Shown piece by piece: positions 46,018-56,038 of a stretch of DNA of 64,000 nucleotides. The stretch comes from Deltaproteobacteria bacterium. Its GTDB lineage: Bacteria > Desulfobacterota_B > Binatia > UBA9968. Made by a program: the position numbers and the translations under genes. The stretch is from contig VBKY01000183.1 in the NCBI GenBank assembly GCA_005879255.1, positions 1 through 64,000 of the forward strand, read 5' to 3'. Positions within the stretch are counted from its first letter, which is position 1. Every line of letters starts with the position of its first letter. A model generated the notes under the pieces. It saw nothing but the letters and a program-made list of their open reading frames with translations, had not been told where the DNA came from and made no database searches.

Positions 46018-46177
46018 CAGGCTTCACTCCTATCTCTAGTGGGGAACTCTATGCTCAAGGCACAGATGTAGGCGATGCGCCACGAGCTTTCTCGCGCTTG
46101 GCTTTTGTTCTCACCAACTTGGCGTGGATAAAATGTGCTGAATCAGGTTGCTATTATAATGTCAGCTCTCGAAAATG

Positions 46178-46207
46178 CGAAGGCTTCCCGACTCCGGGAG
46201 GCCTTCG
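46178..46207 (-). terminator. Probable terminator after hppA
   Basis: A hairpin with a 7-bp outer stem (cgaaggc/gccttcg), one mismatch and a 5-bp inner stem (tcccg/cggga) lies 27 bp beyond the hppA stop. The T-run that follows on the minus strand is short (ATTTTC), so termination may be partial. Confidence 0.6.
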
Positions 46208-46233
46208 GAATCGATTCCATCGCTCGCGACGGC

Positions 46234-48324
46234 TTACACAAATAACGGTGCTAAGACCAAGGTAATCGTGCTTAGGAGCTTGATCAACACGTGAAGGCTT
46301 GGACCGGCGGTGTCTTTGAAAGGATCACCGACCGTGTCGCCAACGACTGCGGCTTTGTGGGTTTCTGAGCCTTTCCCCCCGTAAGCGCCGGTCTCGATGA
46401 ATTTCTTGGCGTTATCCCAAGCACCGCCGGCGATGGTGCCAACCATGAGCAGAGCCGCTACGGCCTCCGCGCCGACCCCCAAAAGACGGAAGATCAGACC
46501 CACCGCAATCGGTGTCCCGACGGCGATCAAGCCAGGCAGAATCATCTCCTTGAGCGCGCCGACGGTAACGATATCGACGCAACGAGCGTAGTCAGGCTTG
46601 GCGGTTCCCTGAAGAATGCCCGGATTCTCTTTGAACTGCCGTCTAACTTCATTGATGACATAGTAAGCGGCCTTGCCCACTGCGCGGATCGCCAGAGCGG
46701 AAAACAGAAAGACCAGAGTCGCCCCTAAAAGCCCACCGACGAAAACTTCCGGCTTGGCGATGTTGACGGCCTCAAGCTTGACACCATAGTGATGCACCTC
46801 GTCGAGGTAGGCGGAAAAAAGCAAAAATGCAGCCAGCGCCGCCGACCCGATGGCGTAACCTTTGGTGAGTGCCTTGGTGGTGTTGCCGACCGCGTCGAGC
46901 CGGTCAGTTTTTTGCCGGACCTCTTCCGGTTGCCCGCTCATCTCGATGATCCCACCGGCATTGTCCGTAATCGGACCAAAGGTGTCCATTGCCAAGATAT
47001 AAGCCGCGGTTCCCAACATGCCCATGGTTGCGACCGCCGTGCCGAACAGGCCGGCATGCGGCACGCCGCTCATGCCACCAAGATAATAGGAAGCGATGAT
47101 GGCAATCGAAATTACGATGACTGGAATCGCCGTACATTCGAGGCCCACGGCAACACCCGCAATGATATTGGTCGCCGGACCGGTCTGTGACGCTTCGGCA
47201 ATCGCTTTGACCGGACGGTATTTGGATTCGGTGTAGTATTGTGTGATGTACACGAAGGCTTGCGCCATTAGAATACCGATGACGCCACACAGGAAAAAGT
47301 AGAACCACGCCGAGGTCGCTTCAGGATGGGCTACGGGATCCACGGCGAGCAGCCATTTGGCGGAAAAGAAAAATCCGACCATGGCCAGCAAACTAGTGAC
47401 GTAGTAGCCCCGGTTCAGCGCTGCCATCGGGTCTTCGTTTTCCTTACATTTGACCACCATGACACCGACGATGGAGGCAACCAGTCCGAACGCGCGTGCA
47501 ACCAGCGGGAACAGGATTCCCTTGAGACCGAAGAACGGGTACAGACCGACGCCGAGAATCATCGCCCCGATATTCTCGGCGGCAGTCGACTCAAACAGAT
47601 CCGCACCACGGCCCGCACAATCGCCGACATTGTCGCCGACGAGATCCGCGATCACCGCCGGGTTGCGCGGATCGTCTTCGGGAATTCCCGCTTCGACTTT
47701 GCCGACGAGATCCGCGCCAACGTCGGCAGCCTTCGTGTAAATACCGCCGCCGAGCTGCGCAAAAAGCGCGACGAAGGACGCGCCAAATCCGTAACCGACA
47801 ATGGTGAAGGGAATCTTTTGCGGATCGTGCCCTAAAGCCTCCAATAGGGCGTACAGTCCGCCGACTCCTAAAAGACTCATGGCGACAACGAACAGTCCCG
47901 AGACGGCCCCACCGCGCATGGCGATTTGCAAGCCCTGATTGAGACTCGACCGAACCGCCGACGCGGTGCGAATATTGGCGCGAATGGAAACCCACATGCC
48001 GATATAACCGGCGATGACCGAGCAAGCTGCGCCGAGAACGAAAGAGAACGTCGTCCAAAAAGCCATCTCGAGCGGCGGAGCAGGATCAGCGGGACTGGGC
48101 GACCGAACGAATGCGTAAAGAAAAAAGATCAGCACTGCGAGAACGGCCGACAGACTGATAATTGTCCGGTTTTGTCGCGACAAAAAGGCCTCGGCGCCCT
48201 CTTTGATGGCGTTGGAAATTTCCTGCATCTTTTCCGTGCCAACATCGTGCTGAATCACATGGCGGGCCAAATAGACCGCAAAGGCCAATGACAAACAGCT
48301 AATTGCAATCACAAACGAGATCAT
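46234..48324 (-). CDS. hppA: Membrane-bound proton-translocating pyrophosphatase, K+-independent type
   Basis: A 696-residue integral membrane protein of about 16 segments that couples hydrolysis of pyrophosphate to H+ export. The substrate and metal sites are in ADVGADLVGKVE, DNVGDCAGRGADLFES and GDTVGDPFKDTAGPSLH. The sequence GNTTKALTKG has Lys and Thr at the two positions that are Ala in K+-dependent enzymes, so this belongs to the K+-independent H+-pumping group. The start lies 34 bp after tatC on the same strand, and a hairpin terminates it. It would recycle the pyrophosphate made by the biosynthetic genes into proton motive force. Confidence 0.97.
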   Translation of the reverse strand: MISFVIAISCLSLAFAVYLARHVIQHDVGTEKMQEISNAIKEGAEAFLSRQNRTIISLSAVLAVLIFFLYAFVRSPSPADPAPPLEMAFWTTFSFVLGAACSVIAGYIGMWVSIRANIRTASAVRSSLNQGLQIAMRGGAVSGLFVVAMSLLGVGGLYALLEALGHDPQKIPFTIVGYGFGASFVALFAQLGGGIYTKAADVGADLVGKVEAGIPEDDPRNPAVIADLVGDNVGDCAGRGADLFESTAAENIGAMILGVGLYPFFGLKGILFPLVARAFGLVASIVGVMVVKCKENEDPMAALNRGYYVTSLLAMVGFFFSAKWLLAVDPVAHPEATSAWFYFFLCGVIGILMAQAFVYITQYYTESKYRPVKAIAEASQTGPATNIIAGVAVGLECTAIPVIVISIAIIASYYLGGMSGVPHAGLFGTAVATMGMLGTAAYILAMDTFGPITDNAGGIIEMSGQPEEVRQKTDRLDAVGNTTKALTKGYAIGSAALAAFLLFSAYLDEVHHYGVKLEAVNIAKPEVFVGGLLGATLVFLFSALAIRAVGKAAYYVINEVRRQFKENPGILQGTAKPDYARCVDIVTVGALKEMILPGLIAVGTPIAVGLIFRLLGVGAEAVAALLMVGTIAGGAWDNAKKFIETGAYGGKGSETHKAAVVGDTVGDPFKDTAGPSLHVLIKLLSTITLVLAPLFV

Positions 48325-48358
48325 TACCCCTCCTCATCCCGAATTCAGTTTGTTTTTG

Positions 48359-49087
48359 TCATTCTGATCGACGCCAAAGATAAGCCACACCGATACTGAG
48401 AATGTAAAGCAGCAGCATCGGAATCGCCAAGAGACTCTGATTAATCACGTCCGGAGTCGGCGTCAATATCGCCGCGATAATAAAGATAGCGACAATCGCA
48501 TAGCGGAACGACCGCAGCATAAAACGGTAGTCCCAGACGCCGACCCGCACCAGAAAAAACGTAAAGACCGGTAGCTCGAATGTCACACCGAATGCCAGCA
48601 CCATACGAAAGAAAAAAGTGAAATAGTCGCCGATTCTTATCGCCGGGCTCACGCCCATCGTTTCATACTGTTCGATAAAATATTTAAACGCCACCGGCAG
48701 CACGAAACGATAGCAGAACGACGCCCCGCCGATAAAAAAACCTGTCGCGCACAAGACAAAAGGGATCACCCATTTCCGTTCACCCCTAGACAACCCCGGC
48801 GCGACGAAACGCCAAATCTGGTAAAAGATAACCGGGCAAGAAAAAATCACGCCCGCAAAAAGTGCGACTTTGATCTCGACAAAAAAAGCTTCGGTAACAC
48901 TGGTGCCGATCAGATTTTGACCCGGCTGCAAGTTTTGCCGGAGCGGCGCAACTATAAAGGCAAAAATCGCATCGGAAAAAAAATAGCAAAGGCCCGAGGC
49001 GAGAACGATAGCCAATACTGATTTTAGTATGCACCAACGGAGCTCCTCCAGATGCTCCGTGAGGGTCATATTCGAATCGCTCGCCAC
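48359..49087 (-). CDS. tatC: Sec-independent protein translocase TatC
   Basis: A 242-residue integral membrane protein with six transmembrane segments. The N-terminal landmark TLTEHLEELRWCILKS contains the glutamate that contacts twin-arginine signal peptides, and AFGVTFELPVFTFFLVRVG is the conserved centre. The start is GTG 49087; the ATG at 49069 (MTLTEHL) is the alternative and is the more usual family start. TatA and TatB are not encoded nearby. It precedes hppA by 34 bp and follows an intrinsic terminator. Confidence 0.95.
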   Translation of the reverse strand: MASDSNMTLTEHLEELRWCILKSVLAIVLASGLCYFFSDAIFAFIVAPLRQNLQPGQNLIGTSVTEAFFVEIKVALFAGVIFSCPVIFYQIWRFVAPGLSRGERKWVIPFVLCATGFFIGGASFCYRFVLPVAFKYFIEQYETMGVSPAIRIGDYFTFFFRMVLAFGVTFELPVFTFFLVRVGVWDYRFMLRSFRYAIVAIFIIAAILTPTPDVINQSLLAIPMLLLYILSIGVAYLWRRSE

Positions 49088-49114
49088 AATCCACTACCAC
49101 AGACCGAAATTGCA

Positions 49115-49148
49115 AAAAAGGGGAAGGTCCTGATCCCTTCCCCTTTTT
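49115..49148 (-). terminator. Intrinsic terminator between the small lipoprotein and tatC
   Basis: Complementary arms aaaaaggggaagg (49115-49127) and ccttccccttttt (49136-49148) form a 13-bp stem. The minus strand ends in a T-run, so it terminates the lipoprotein transcript. The plus strand also ends in Ts. Confidence 0.85.
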
Positions 49149-49183
49149 CGTTCGCTAAAACCCGTAGCAAGGTCGAGTGATCC

Positions 49184-49408
49184 TTACTTGGTCTTTGCCT
49201 CCTCTTTCTTTTCTGGTGCAGGAGCCACGTCCTTCATAGGCTCACCTGGCTTCTGGTCACCCGCAGGAGGAGCCGGTTCCGCTGGCGCTGCAGGTGCTGG
49301 CGCAGGCGGTGGTGGCGGCGGAGCTGGTTCTTCTTTCTTGCCGCATCCAAATGTTAGAGTAAATGCGAAGAGGGTAATTGCCGACAATAAAACTAGTTTC
49401 TTTCCCAT
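49184..49408 (-). CDS. Small Pro/Ala-rich lipoprotein
   Basis: A 74-residue exported protein. Basic residues (MGKK), a hydrophobic core and the lipobox LTFGC place a lipidated cysteine at about residue 22. The mature part is a lysine/glutamate patch (GKKEEP), a run of prolines and alanines, and a charged tail. Such proline-rich peptides are likely extended tethers between membrane and wall. AAGGAGGTGA lies just upstream of the ATG, one of the strongest ribosome-binding sites in the window. No specific function can be assigned. It is monocistronic, with its own terminator. Confidence 0.82.
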   Translation of the reverse strand: MGKKLVLLSAITLFAFTLTFGCGKKEEPAPPPPPPAPAPAAPAEPAPPAGDQKPGEPMKDVAPAPEKKEEAKTK

Positions 49409-50235
49409 CCTGATTCACCTCCTTTCCCGTCACACTTTTACAAAACTTTCTCTGTTAAGAATTTTGTATCGCACAAGTCGGAGGGAGTTTCAAGCGCAAA
49501 TGCCAGCAAATTTGATCCCCGGCGCGCAGCGCTTTTGCTCGATATCGGTGGATAGTTCGGCGGCTTTTGTTCCGACGCCGGAAAATCGTCGATCCAATCG
49601 ACCTTGCAATGAGCGACAGGATAATTTTCAAGCAATCTTTGCGAACAAACGAAAACATTTTCATCGAAATTTTTTGACGAAGTGTCGGTACAAAACAATG
49701 CCTGACAACTTTTCTGAGCCTGTTGTGACGCAAGCGACGACTCGCGAATAGCACCACGAATCAGCAAGTCTCCCCACCCCAGTGGGGGCCTTGATCGCAA
49801 ACCAAACAGAAAACGCACAACAAATGTTAATAACTTGTTGATAACCGCGACGGAGTGCCGGCCGCGAGGCTAAAAGTAGCGCTGCCCAGCGAATTGCCCA
49901 ATTTCACCGCTATAAATCAATCGCAATTTCCGTAAGTTGCAGTTGGTTTTGAAAAATGTGGCAAAGCTGTCAAGTACTCAAAAGGAGAATTGTCGGAGCT
50001 CTCGCTGATCGCGCAAAAGGGCGCGATTTTAAATATTCGCTTTGCGGCCCTACTGGGCGATGCGGGCTGCACGGCATATTGTTTCTCCCTATCAGAGTTC
50101 CAATCCATAAACGAGTTTATTCGAACTCTCTTCTTCGCCGCACGCAGGCGCCGTGTACGAACGCGTTGCCGACAACGTTGACTCCCTTCAAAGCTGATGT
50201 TAGAAATAACGAACTTATTCTTGGAGGCCTTCTTC
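49409..50235. other. Long divergent intergenic region between lipoprotein and rpsT
   Basis: About 830 bp that should hold the promoters of both divergent genes. ORFs here (for example 49438-49818 on the minus strand) show no family resemblance. A weak rpsT promoter candidate is TTGACT at 50178-50183 with TTAGAA at 50200-50205. I see no RNA gene or repeat. Confidence 0.4.
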
Positions 50236-50496
50236 GTGACAGTCCACACTTCGGCCATAAAGAGACATCGCCAAAGCCTGACAGCGCGAGAGCGCAACAG
50301 TGAGATCAAATCCAGAATTAGATCTTTGATAAAAAAGGCGCGCCAAGCGATCGAGTCTAAGAGTGGAGATAATACGACGCTGCAAATTCAGGCTGTCAAC
50401 AAGGCACTCGGGAAGGCCGTGAGCAAGGGAATTATCAAGGATAATACCGCGTCACGCTGGCTATCTCGCCTTTCACGCTCGGCTGCAAGGAATTGA
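50236..50496 (+). CDS. rpsT: 30S ribosomal protein S20
   Basis: An 86-residue basic protein. HTSAIKRHRQSLTARERN and SRIRSLIKKARQAIE fit the S20 helix pattern, and the C-terminus (LGKAVSKGIIKDNTASRWLSRLSR) is the conserved one. It binds 16S rRNA early in 30S assembly. The GTG at 50236 is preceded by GGAGG eight bases upstream and gives the usual length; the longer frame from 50197 does not. It is convergent with lptE, with 56 bp between stops. The holA gene often found between lptE and rpsT is absent. Confidence 0.93.
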   Translation: MTVHTSAIKRHRQSLTARERNSEIKSRIRSLIKKARQAIESKSGDNTTLQIQAVNKALGKAVSKGIIKDNTASRWLSRLSRSAARN

Positions 50497-50552
50497 GCAT
50501 CGGATAACCGTTCGCCGCCGGTGAGCCCAACTCGCCGTGGCAACAGGTCGCG

Positions 50553-51167
50553 TTAAAACATCTCCATCACGCGCTGGTGGAGTTCTTTGGCGACGCGTTC
50601 CATTAATTGATCACGAGTCCCTTTTTGCTCACCCTCCGTCAGTTGGATATCGGTCATCCGTCGAACATCTGATGCATTCAATGTCCCGGTTCGAAATTCC
50701 GACGAAGTCGTGACCACCGCGGCTCTCGATCCGCCGAACACTTCGGTGAGGCGCAAACCCTGTCCACGCCACAGAATTTCATTGGGCTCTCGGCGACGCA
50801 AAGTAACATCCAAAACGAGCACCGATTCATATTGCAACACCTCGTCTCTTCGGTTCACCGATGCGACATTGCGCTCGATCGAGCGGATAACTCCAGTGAG
50901 GATAAGATCCGCCTGCTCGGAACCTTCCACCACCGTCAGCTGGCCCCGGCGGTAGAATTCCCCTCGCAAGGCCGTGGTCAATTCTTTTTCCATGCCGACG
51001 TCTCGACTGCGATTAACGAAGGGTTCTACATATATTGTCCGCGCATCCTTGGGAATGAGCGAACTCTCGCCAACGAATTGGTAGCCGCAACCGCCAAATA
51101 CTGAAAACGTCGCACCGCTGAGGATAAACGCGAGAAAAAACTTTCGAAATGAATGAAAATGTCGCAC
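50553..51167 (-). CDS. lptE: LPS assembly lipoprotein LptE
   Basis: About 204 residues from GTG 51167 (GGAGG nine bases upstream). A signal peptide ends in a lipobox (VFGGC, with GYQFVG after it), the classical LptE beginning. The mature part has the LptE/RlpB pattern: TIYVEPFVNRS, LTTALRGEFYRRG, ADLILTGVIRSIERN and a C-terminal helix (RDQLMERVAKELHQRV). It plugs the LptD outer-membrane barrel that inserts lipopolysaccharide, implying an LPS-bearing outer membrane. It starts four bases beyond the leuS stop, a common arrangement. Confidence 0.93.
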   Translation of the reverse strand: MRHFHSFRKFFLAFILSGATFSVFGGCGYQFVGESSLIPKDARTIYVEPFVNRSRDVGMEKELTTALRGEFYRRGQLTVVEGSEQADLILTGVIRSIERNVASVNRRDEVLQYESVLVLDVTLRRREPNEILWRGQGLRLTEVFGGSRAAVVTTSSEFRTGTLNASDVRRMTDIQLTEGEQKGTRDQLMERVAKELHQRVMEMF

Positions 51168-51171
51168 GATT

Positions 51172-53769
51172 TTAGCCCTCCACAACGATGTTGACTAAAC
51201 GGCGTGGCACGTAAACCACCCGCTGCACCTTTTTGCCGTCGAGAAAGCCCTGGACTCTGGGATCAGCCAACGCGACGGTTTCGATATGCTCTTGAGTCGC
51301 ATCGGCTGGAACTGTGATTTTACCCCGCACTTTACCGTTGACTTGAACGACGATCAGTAGTTTCTCTTCCTCGATCGCCTCTTCGGAATAGCGCGGCCAG
51401 GGAACCTCATCGAGGCGATCGTGGTGGCCTGTCTGTTCCCACAGCTCGCTCGCCACGTGGGGAACGAAGGGTGTGAGTAGGACAATCATGGTTTCCAAAC
51501 CCTGCTTGATCACGGTCGCTCCCACACTTGATCGGGCGCCGCCCTGCAGCGCCGCGCTCAGGGCGTTTAAAAGCTCCATGATCGCCGCGACCGCCGTGTT
51601 GAAATGAAACCGGTTCTCGATATCGTCGGAAACCTTTTTGACGGTCCGATGGATCATGCGCCTCAAGTCGCGCAACTCCGCCGGTAGCTCTAACGCTTCG
51701 CCATTCGCTGCGGCATTGGCCCACAGTTCACGATTTTGAAATACGATCCGCCACAGCCGTGTAAGAAAGCGATAAGCGCCCTCAACGCCCTGATCGCTCC
51801 ATTCGAGATCTTTCTCGGGCGGGGCGGCGAAGAGCGTAAACAAACGCGCGGTATCGGCGCCGTATAGATTGACCAAGTCCTCGGGATCGACGATATTCTT
51901 TTTCGACTTGGACATCTTTTCGACGCGGCCTTTGATCACCGGTCGACGGCATTGAGGACAATGCCAACCGTCTTTTTCCGACCCGAGAAGCTCGGTCGGA
52001 AAAAGCCAACCGTGCTCGCTACAGCGATAGGTTTCCTTTGATACCATCCCCTGGGTGAGCAAATTGGTGAAAGGCTCGTCTACTTTTGCCAGCCCTAGGT
52101 CGCGCAACGCTTTGGTGAAGAAGCGTGCATAGAGCAGGTGCAGCACGGCATGCTCGACGCCGCCGATATATTGATCGACAGCCATCCAATAGCGGCCCTT
52201 CTCGGGATCGAAGGGCGCTTTGTCAAATCTCGCCGAAACATAGCGGAGAAAGTACCACGATGAATCGACGAAGGTGTCCATGGTGTCGGTCTCGCGGCGT
52301 GCATGACCGCGGCACTTGGGACAGGCAACCTCGAAGAAGAGCTTGCTCTCTTGCAACGGCGAACCGCCTTTGCCGGTGAATGGCACATCCTTCGGAAGCA
52401 CGACCGGCAGTTGTTCCTCGGGCACCGGTACGGTACCACACTTGTCGCAATAAATGATCGGAATCGGCGTGCCCCAATAGCGCTGCCGCGACACGCCCCA
52501 GTCGCGCAGCCGATAGCGAATGGCTTTTTTACCCCGACCTTTTTCTTCCGCGTGACTGGCAATCTTGTCTTTGCCGGCGCCATTGGGTGTCCCGCTGAAA
52601 GCTCCGCTGTCCACCATGACGCCATCGTCGACGTACGCCTCGGCCATCGTTTCGGCGGTGAGCTTACGGTCATTCGGTTGAATGACGACACGAATCGGCA
52701 GACCATATTTTTTGGCAAATTCAAAATCCCTCTGATCATGAGCGGGCACGGCCATGACGGCGCCGGTGCCATACTCCATGAGCACGAAGTTGGCCAAATA
52801 AATCGGTATGTTTTCGCCAGTGAAAAGATTTCGGCAGTAGGCTCCGGTAAAAACGCCCTCTTTCTCGCCTTCCTCCGCCCCGCGCTTCGCCTGGCTCACG
52901 TTTTTAAAGCGCTCGATGAAGGCCTCGACCGCTTTCTCTTGCGGCGTTCCTTGAGCAAGCTTGAGGGCCAGCGGATGCTCAACCGCGAGGGAAACGAACG
53001 TTGCGCCAAAAATCGTATCCGGCCGCGTCGTAAAAATTCTCAGCGCGTTTGCACTGCCCACCAGCGGAAAATCGATTTCGGCGCCGATGGATTTGCCGAT
53101 CCAGTTACGCTGCATGGTCAGCACTTTGTCAGGCCAGCCGCTGAGTTTCTCTAAATCGCCGAGCAACTGTTCGGCGTAATCTGTGATACGAAAGAACCAT
53201 TGCTCCAGTTCTTTTTGGATGACCGCGGAATCGCAGCGCCAGCAGGCGCCGTCGATCACCTGTTCATTGGCCAACACCGTTTCGCATGAAGGGCACCAGT
53301 TGACGAAGGAGCTCCTCTTATAGGCCAAACCTTTTTTGAAGAACTGGAGAAAAATCCATTGATTCCAGCGGTAATATTCGGGCTCGCAGGTGGCGATTTC
53401 GCGCTCCCAATCATACGAAAGCCCCATGCGCTGGAGCTGATTTTTCATGTAAAGAATATTTTCTTGCGTCCATATCTCGGGGTGAACCCCTCTTTCAATG
53501 GCGGCGTTTTCCGCGGGCAAACCGAAGGCGTCCCAGCCCATGGGATGAAGCACGTTGAAGCCGCGCATGCGCTTGTAACGCGCCACCACGTCACCGATGG
53601 AATAGTTCCGCACATGGCCCATGTGGATGCGTCCGGATGGATAGGGAAACATTTCGAGCACGTAATACTTGGGCTTCGCGGCGTCTTCATTCGCGCGGAA
53701 GGCTTGGTTTTGAGCCCAGATGCGCTGCCATTTCTCCTCAATGGCGTGGGGTTGATATCGTTCTTCCAT
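51172..53769 (-). CDS. leuS: Leucyl-tRNA synthetase
   Basis: An 865-residue class I synthetase. The HIGH-type motif is HMGH (49-52), after MFPYPSG. The catalytic lysine motif is KMSKSKKN. Zinc-knuckle cysteines appear in [14 protein letters not shown] and CWRC. The CP1 editing domain is intact ([20 protein letters not shown], then [19 protein letters not shown]), and the anticodon-binding and C-terminal domains are present. It charges tRNA-Leu, including the UAA isoacceptor gene in this window. It lies between nusB and lptE, all on the same strand. Confidence 0.98.
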   Translation of the reverse strand: MEERYQPHAIEEKWQRIWAQNQAFRANEDAAKPKYYVLEMFPYPSGRIHMGHVRNYSIGDVVARYKRMRGFNVLHPMGWDAFGLPAENAAIERGVHPEIWTQENILYMKNQLQRMGLSYDWEREIATCEPEYYRWNQWIFLQFFKKGLAYKRSSFVNWCPSCETVLANEQVIDGACWRCDSAVIQKELEQWFFRITDYAEQLLGDLEKLSGWPDKVLTMQRNWIGKSIGAEIDFPLVGSANALRIFTTRPDTIFGATFVSLAVEHPLALKLAQGTPQEKAVEAFIERFKNVSQAKRGAEEGEKEGVFTGAYCRNLFTGENIPIYLANFVLMEYGTGAVMAVPAHDQRDFEFAKKYGLPIRVVIQPNDRKLTAETMAEAYVDDGVMVDSGAFSGTPNGAGKDKIASHAEEKGRGKKAIRYRLRDWGVSRQRYWGTPIPIIYCDKCGTVPVPEEQLPVVLPKDVPFTGKGGSPLQESKLFFEVACPKCRGHARRETDTMDTFVDSSWYFLRYVSARFDKAPFDPEKGRYWMAVDQYIGGVEHAVLHLLYARFFTKALRDLGLAKVDEPFTNLLTQGMVSKETYRCSEHGWLFPTELLGSEKDGWHCPQCRRPVIKGRVEKMSKSKKNIVDPEDLVNLYGADTARLFTLFAAPPEKDLEWSDQGVEGAYRFLTRLWRIVFQNRELWANAAANGEALELPAELRDLRRMIHRTVKKVSDDIENRFHFNTAVAAIMELLNALSAALQGGARSSVGATVIKQGLETMIVLLTPFVPHVASELWEQTGHHDRLDEVPWPRYSEEAIEEEKLLIVVQVNGKVRGKITVPADATQEHIETVALADPRVQGFLDGKKVQRVVYVPRRLVNIVVEG

Positions 53770-53777
53770 GCGTTTTG

Positions 53778-54269
53778 CTACTCGGATTTTACGGCGCTCG
53801 ATTGTGCCACTTGATCCAGCACTCCATTAAGAAAGGCCGCCGATTCTGCGCTGCTGAATCGCTTGCCGATTTCGATGGCCTCGTCCAAACTTACACTTGA
53901 GGGAATGTCCGGACAAAAGACCAGCTCATACGTCGCCATGCGCAGGATCACAAGGTCAACCTTCGCCAACCGCGCGAGCTTCCAATTGTCCGTGCATTGT
54001 GCGACCCGCTGGTCGATGGCCGGCCGCTGGCTCACCACGCCCGAGACCAACCGGCGCGCGAACTCCTTGGCTCTTGCATTGCCTTCGAAATGCTCTAGAA
54101 ACAGATCGACTGCGGCGGCCGAGGCATCTCCGGTGATCTCGATCTGATACAAGGCCTGGAGCGCAAGCTCACGCCCCTTGCGTCGCGTTCCTTTGACCGA
54201 GCTGCCGGAAGGAAAGGCTTGTTGATTCTCTGGCAACGGTTGCTCTGAAATTCTTGGGGTGAATAACAC
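53778..54269 (-). CDS. nusB: Transcription antitermination factor NusB
   Basis: About 163 residues from GTG 54269. The NusB fold is seen in [20 protein letters not shown] and [15 protein letters not shown], with the C-terminal [27 protein letters not shown]. It forms the boxA-binding heterodimer with S10 for rRNA antitermination. The start is doubtful; GTG 54269 lacks a clear Shine-Dalgarno, and the family usually begins near residue 28 here. It lies six bases from ribH. Confidence 0.95.
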   Translation of the reverse strand: MLFTPRISEQPLPENQQAFPSGSSVKGTRRKGRELALQALYQIEITGDASAAAVDLFLEHFEGNARAKEFARRLVSGVVSQRPAIDQRVAQCTDNWKLARLAKVDLVILRMATYELVFCPDIPSSVSLDEAIEIGKRFSSAESAAFLNGVLDQVAQSSAVKSE

Positions 54270-54274
54270 AGGGG

Positions 54275-54742
54275 CTAATTCAATTGCCGGATCACGTTAA
54301 CCATCTCGACCGCCGTCAGCAGGGCCTCGTAGCCTTTATTGGCATCCTTCGATCCCGCTCGTTCCATAGCCTGCTGAACGTTGTTGGTCGTTAACACTCC
54401 GAAACCGATCGGTATCTTATAAGTTCGCACCGCATCGCCGATTCCACGCGTAACCGCATCACAGACATAATCGAAATGGGGCGTATCGCCCCTGATGACG
54501 GCTCCCAAACAAACCAAGGCATCGTACTTGCCGCTGGCCGCCATTTTCTCCACGATCAGCGGAATTTCAAACGCGCCGGGCACGTGGATAATCGTGACGT
54601 TTTCATCTTCTCCACCATGACTCTTAAACCCGTCCAAAGCGCCATCGAGAAGCTTCTCCGTGATGAATTGGTTGTAGCGGCTCACCACGACGCCGATCTT
54701 GAGCCCTTGTGCATTATTTCTACCTTCGATGGATCTTGCCAT
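54275..54742 (-). CDS. ribH: 6,7-dimethyl-8-ribityllumazine synthase
   Basis: A 155-residue lumazine synthase, the penultimate riboflavin enzyme. It condenses 5-amino-6-ribitylaminouracil with 3,4-dihydroxy-2-butanone 4-phosphate. Seen: [26 protein letters not shown] (substrate phosphate), [15 protein letters not shown] (catalytic histidine region) and [16 protein letters not shown]. It would assemble as pentamers or icosahedra. The gene follows ribBA by 26 bp. Its DHBP substrate would normally come from the RibB half of RibBA, which looks inactive here. Confidence 0.97.
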   Translation of the reverse strand: MARSIEGRNNAQGLKIGVVVSRYNQFITEKLLDGALDGFKSHGGEDENVTIIHVPGAFEIPLIVEKMAASGKYDALVCLGAVIRGDTPHFDYVCDAVTRGIGDAVRTYKIPIGFGVLTTNNVQQAMERAGSKDANKGYEALLTAVEMVNVIRQLN

Positions 54743-54768
54743 GGGAAAATTGCACGAATGGGACGACT

Positions 54769-55995
54769 CTAGCGCTTCGCCGGCTTGGCTTCCAAGTTCG
54801 ACAACAAATGGCCCAGCTTGGTCCGCTTTGTGCGCAAATAGTGAATATTGGTTTCCCGCGGCGGCACCTCGAGCGGCACGCGCTCGACGACGTTGACCCC
54901 GTAGACTTCCAAACCGGAAATCTTTCGTGGATTGTTCGTCAGCAGCGATATTTTTTGCACGCCGAGATCGCGCAGGATTTGCGCTCCGATGCCGTAGTCG
55001 CGCAGATCATCCTTGAATCCCAACTCGATATTCGCCTCGACCGTATCTCGACCCTGGTCTTGCAGCGCATAGGCTTTGATCTTGTTGGTGAGGCCGATGC
55101 CACGCCCTTCCTGATGCATATAGATAAGCACGCCTCTGCCTTGTTGATCGATCAACCGCAGCGACTGGCGGATCTGATCGCCACAATCGCAACGCTCCGA
55201 ACCGAAAACATCGCCGGTTAGGCATTCCGAATGCAAACGCACCAAGACGCTGCCGGGTGTGCTGATGTCACCCTTCACCAATGCCATATGCTCGGAGCCA
55301 TCGACTGCATTGCGGTAGACAATGGCTTTGTATTTGCCGCCGTGAAGGGTTGGGAACTCTTCCTCGGCTACCTGCTTAACCAAGCTCTCGTTGCGCAACC
55401 GGTATGCGATCAGGCCCGCAACGGTCAGCACTTTCAGCCCTTGCTCCTCAGCGAGACGCTCAAGCGATGGTAGTAACGCCACCGAACCATCATCTTGCAA
55501 GATTTGGCAAATAACACCGGCAGGATTGCAGCCCGCTAGGCGCGCCAGATCCACCGATGCGTCGGTCCGCCCCGATCGCGCCAAGACTCCTCCGCTGCGC
55601 GCCTGTAGAGGTTGCACGTGGCCGGGAATGACTAGGTCTTCGTGCTTGGTTTGAGCCGCGATGGCAGCCTGAATCGTGTGGGCTCGTCCTTGCGCCGATA
55701 CGCCATGCACGCCTTCCAATTTCACAGAAAATGAGGCGCCGCAAAGAAGACCTGCCAAAGGACTGTTCTCCTCGGCGAGCATTGGGATGCCGAGTTCGCG
55801 GATTCGCTCATCGATCAGCGTAACATAAATAATGCCCCGACCGTGCTGCAGCATAAAATTGATGCTCTGAGCCGTGACCTTTTCGGCCGCGAGACAGAAA
55901 AAGCCATCGCTATCCGGAGCGTCCTCGTCAACGAGGATCACCATCCGACCCTTGCGAATCTCGTCAAGACCTTCTTCGATGTTTGAGATAGGCAT
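54769..55995 (-). CDS. ribBA: RibBA-type fusion: degenerate DHBP synthase domain plus intact GTP cyclohydrolase II
   Basis: About 408 residues from ATG 55995. The C-terminal GTP cyclohydrolase II domain is complete: zinc cysteines in [26 protein letters not shown], and [12 protein letters not shown]. The N-terminal DHBP synthase domain is clearly homologous but eroded. The consensus DDEDRENEGD loop reads [10 protein letters not shown] (E-to-D at 28 and 30, R-to-P at 27, D-to-F at 32), GHTEA reads GRTDA (His ligand to R143, Glu to D145), the catalytic Glu in CEI is Q164, and the TG-I/V-SAADRA stretch is shortened to GVSAQGRA. I infer that only step one from GTP is catalysed. Confidence 0.93.
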   Translation of the reverse strand: MPISNIEEGLDEIRKGRMVILVDEDAPDSDGFFCLAAEKVTAQSINFMLQHGRGIIYVTLIDERIRELGIPMLAEENSPLAGLLCGASFSVKLEGVHGVSAQGRAHTIQAAIAAQTKHEDLVIPGHVQPLQARSGGVLARSGRTDASVDLARLAGCNPAGVICQILQDDGSVALLPSLERLAEEQGLKVLTVAGLIAYRLRNESLVKQVAEEEFPTLHGGKYKAIVYRNAVDGSEHMALVKGDISTPGSVLVRLHSECLTGDVFGSERCDCGDQIRQSLRLIDQQGRGVLIYMHQEGRGIGLTNKIKAYALQDQGRDTVEANIELGFKDDLRDYGIGAQILRDLGVQKISLLTNNPRKISGLEVYGVNVVERVPLEVPPRETNIHYLRTKRTKLGHLLSNLEAKPAKR

Positions 55996-56038
55996 GGTTG
56001 GAGAAATCAAACATCCGAACGCAAAACCTTCGGGCTAT

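Noticed and set aside
49438..49818. Minus-strand ORF of 126 codons in the lipoprotein-rpsT gap
   Set aside because: It has no ribosome-binding site, resembles no family, and covers the expected lipoprotein promoter.
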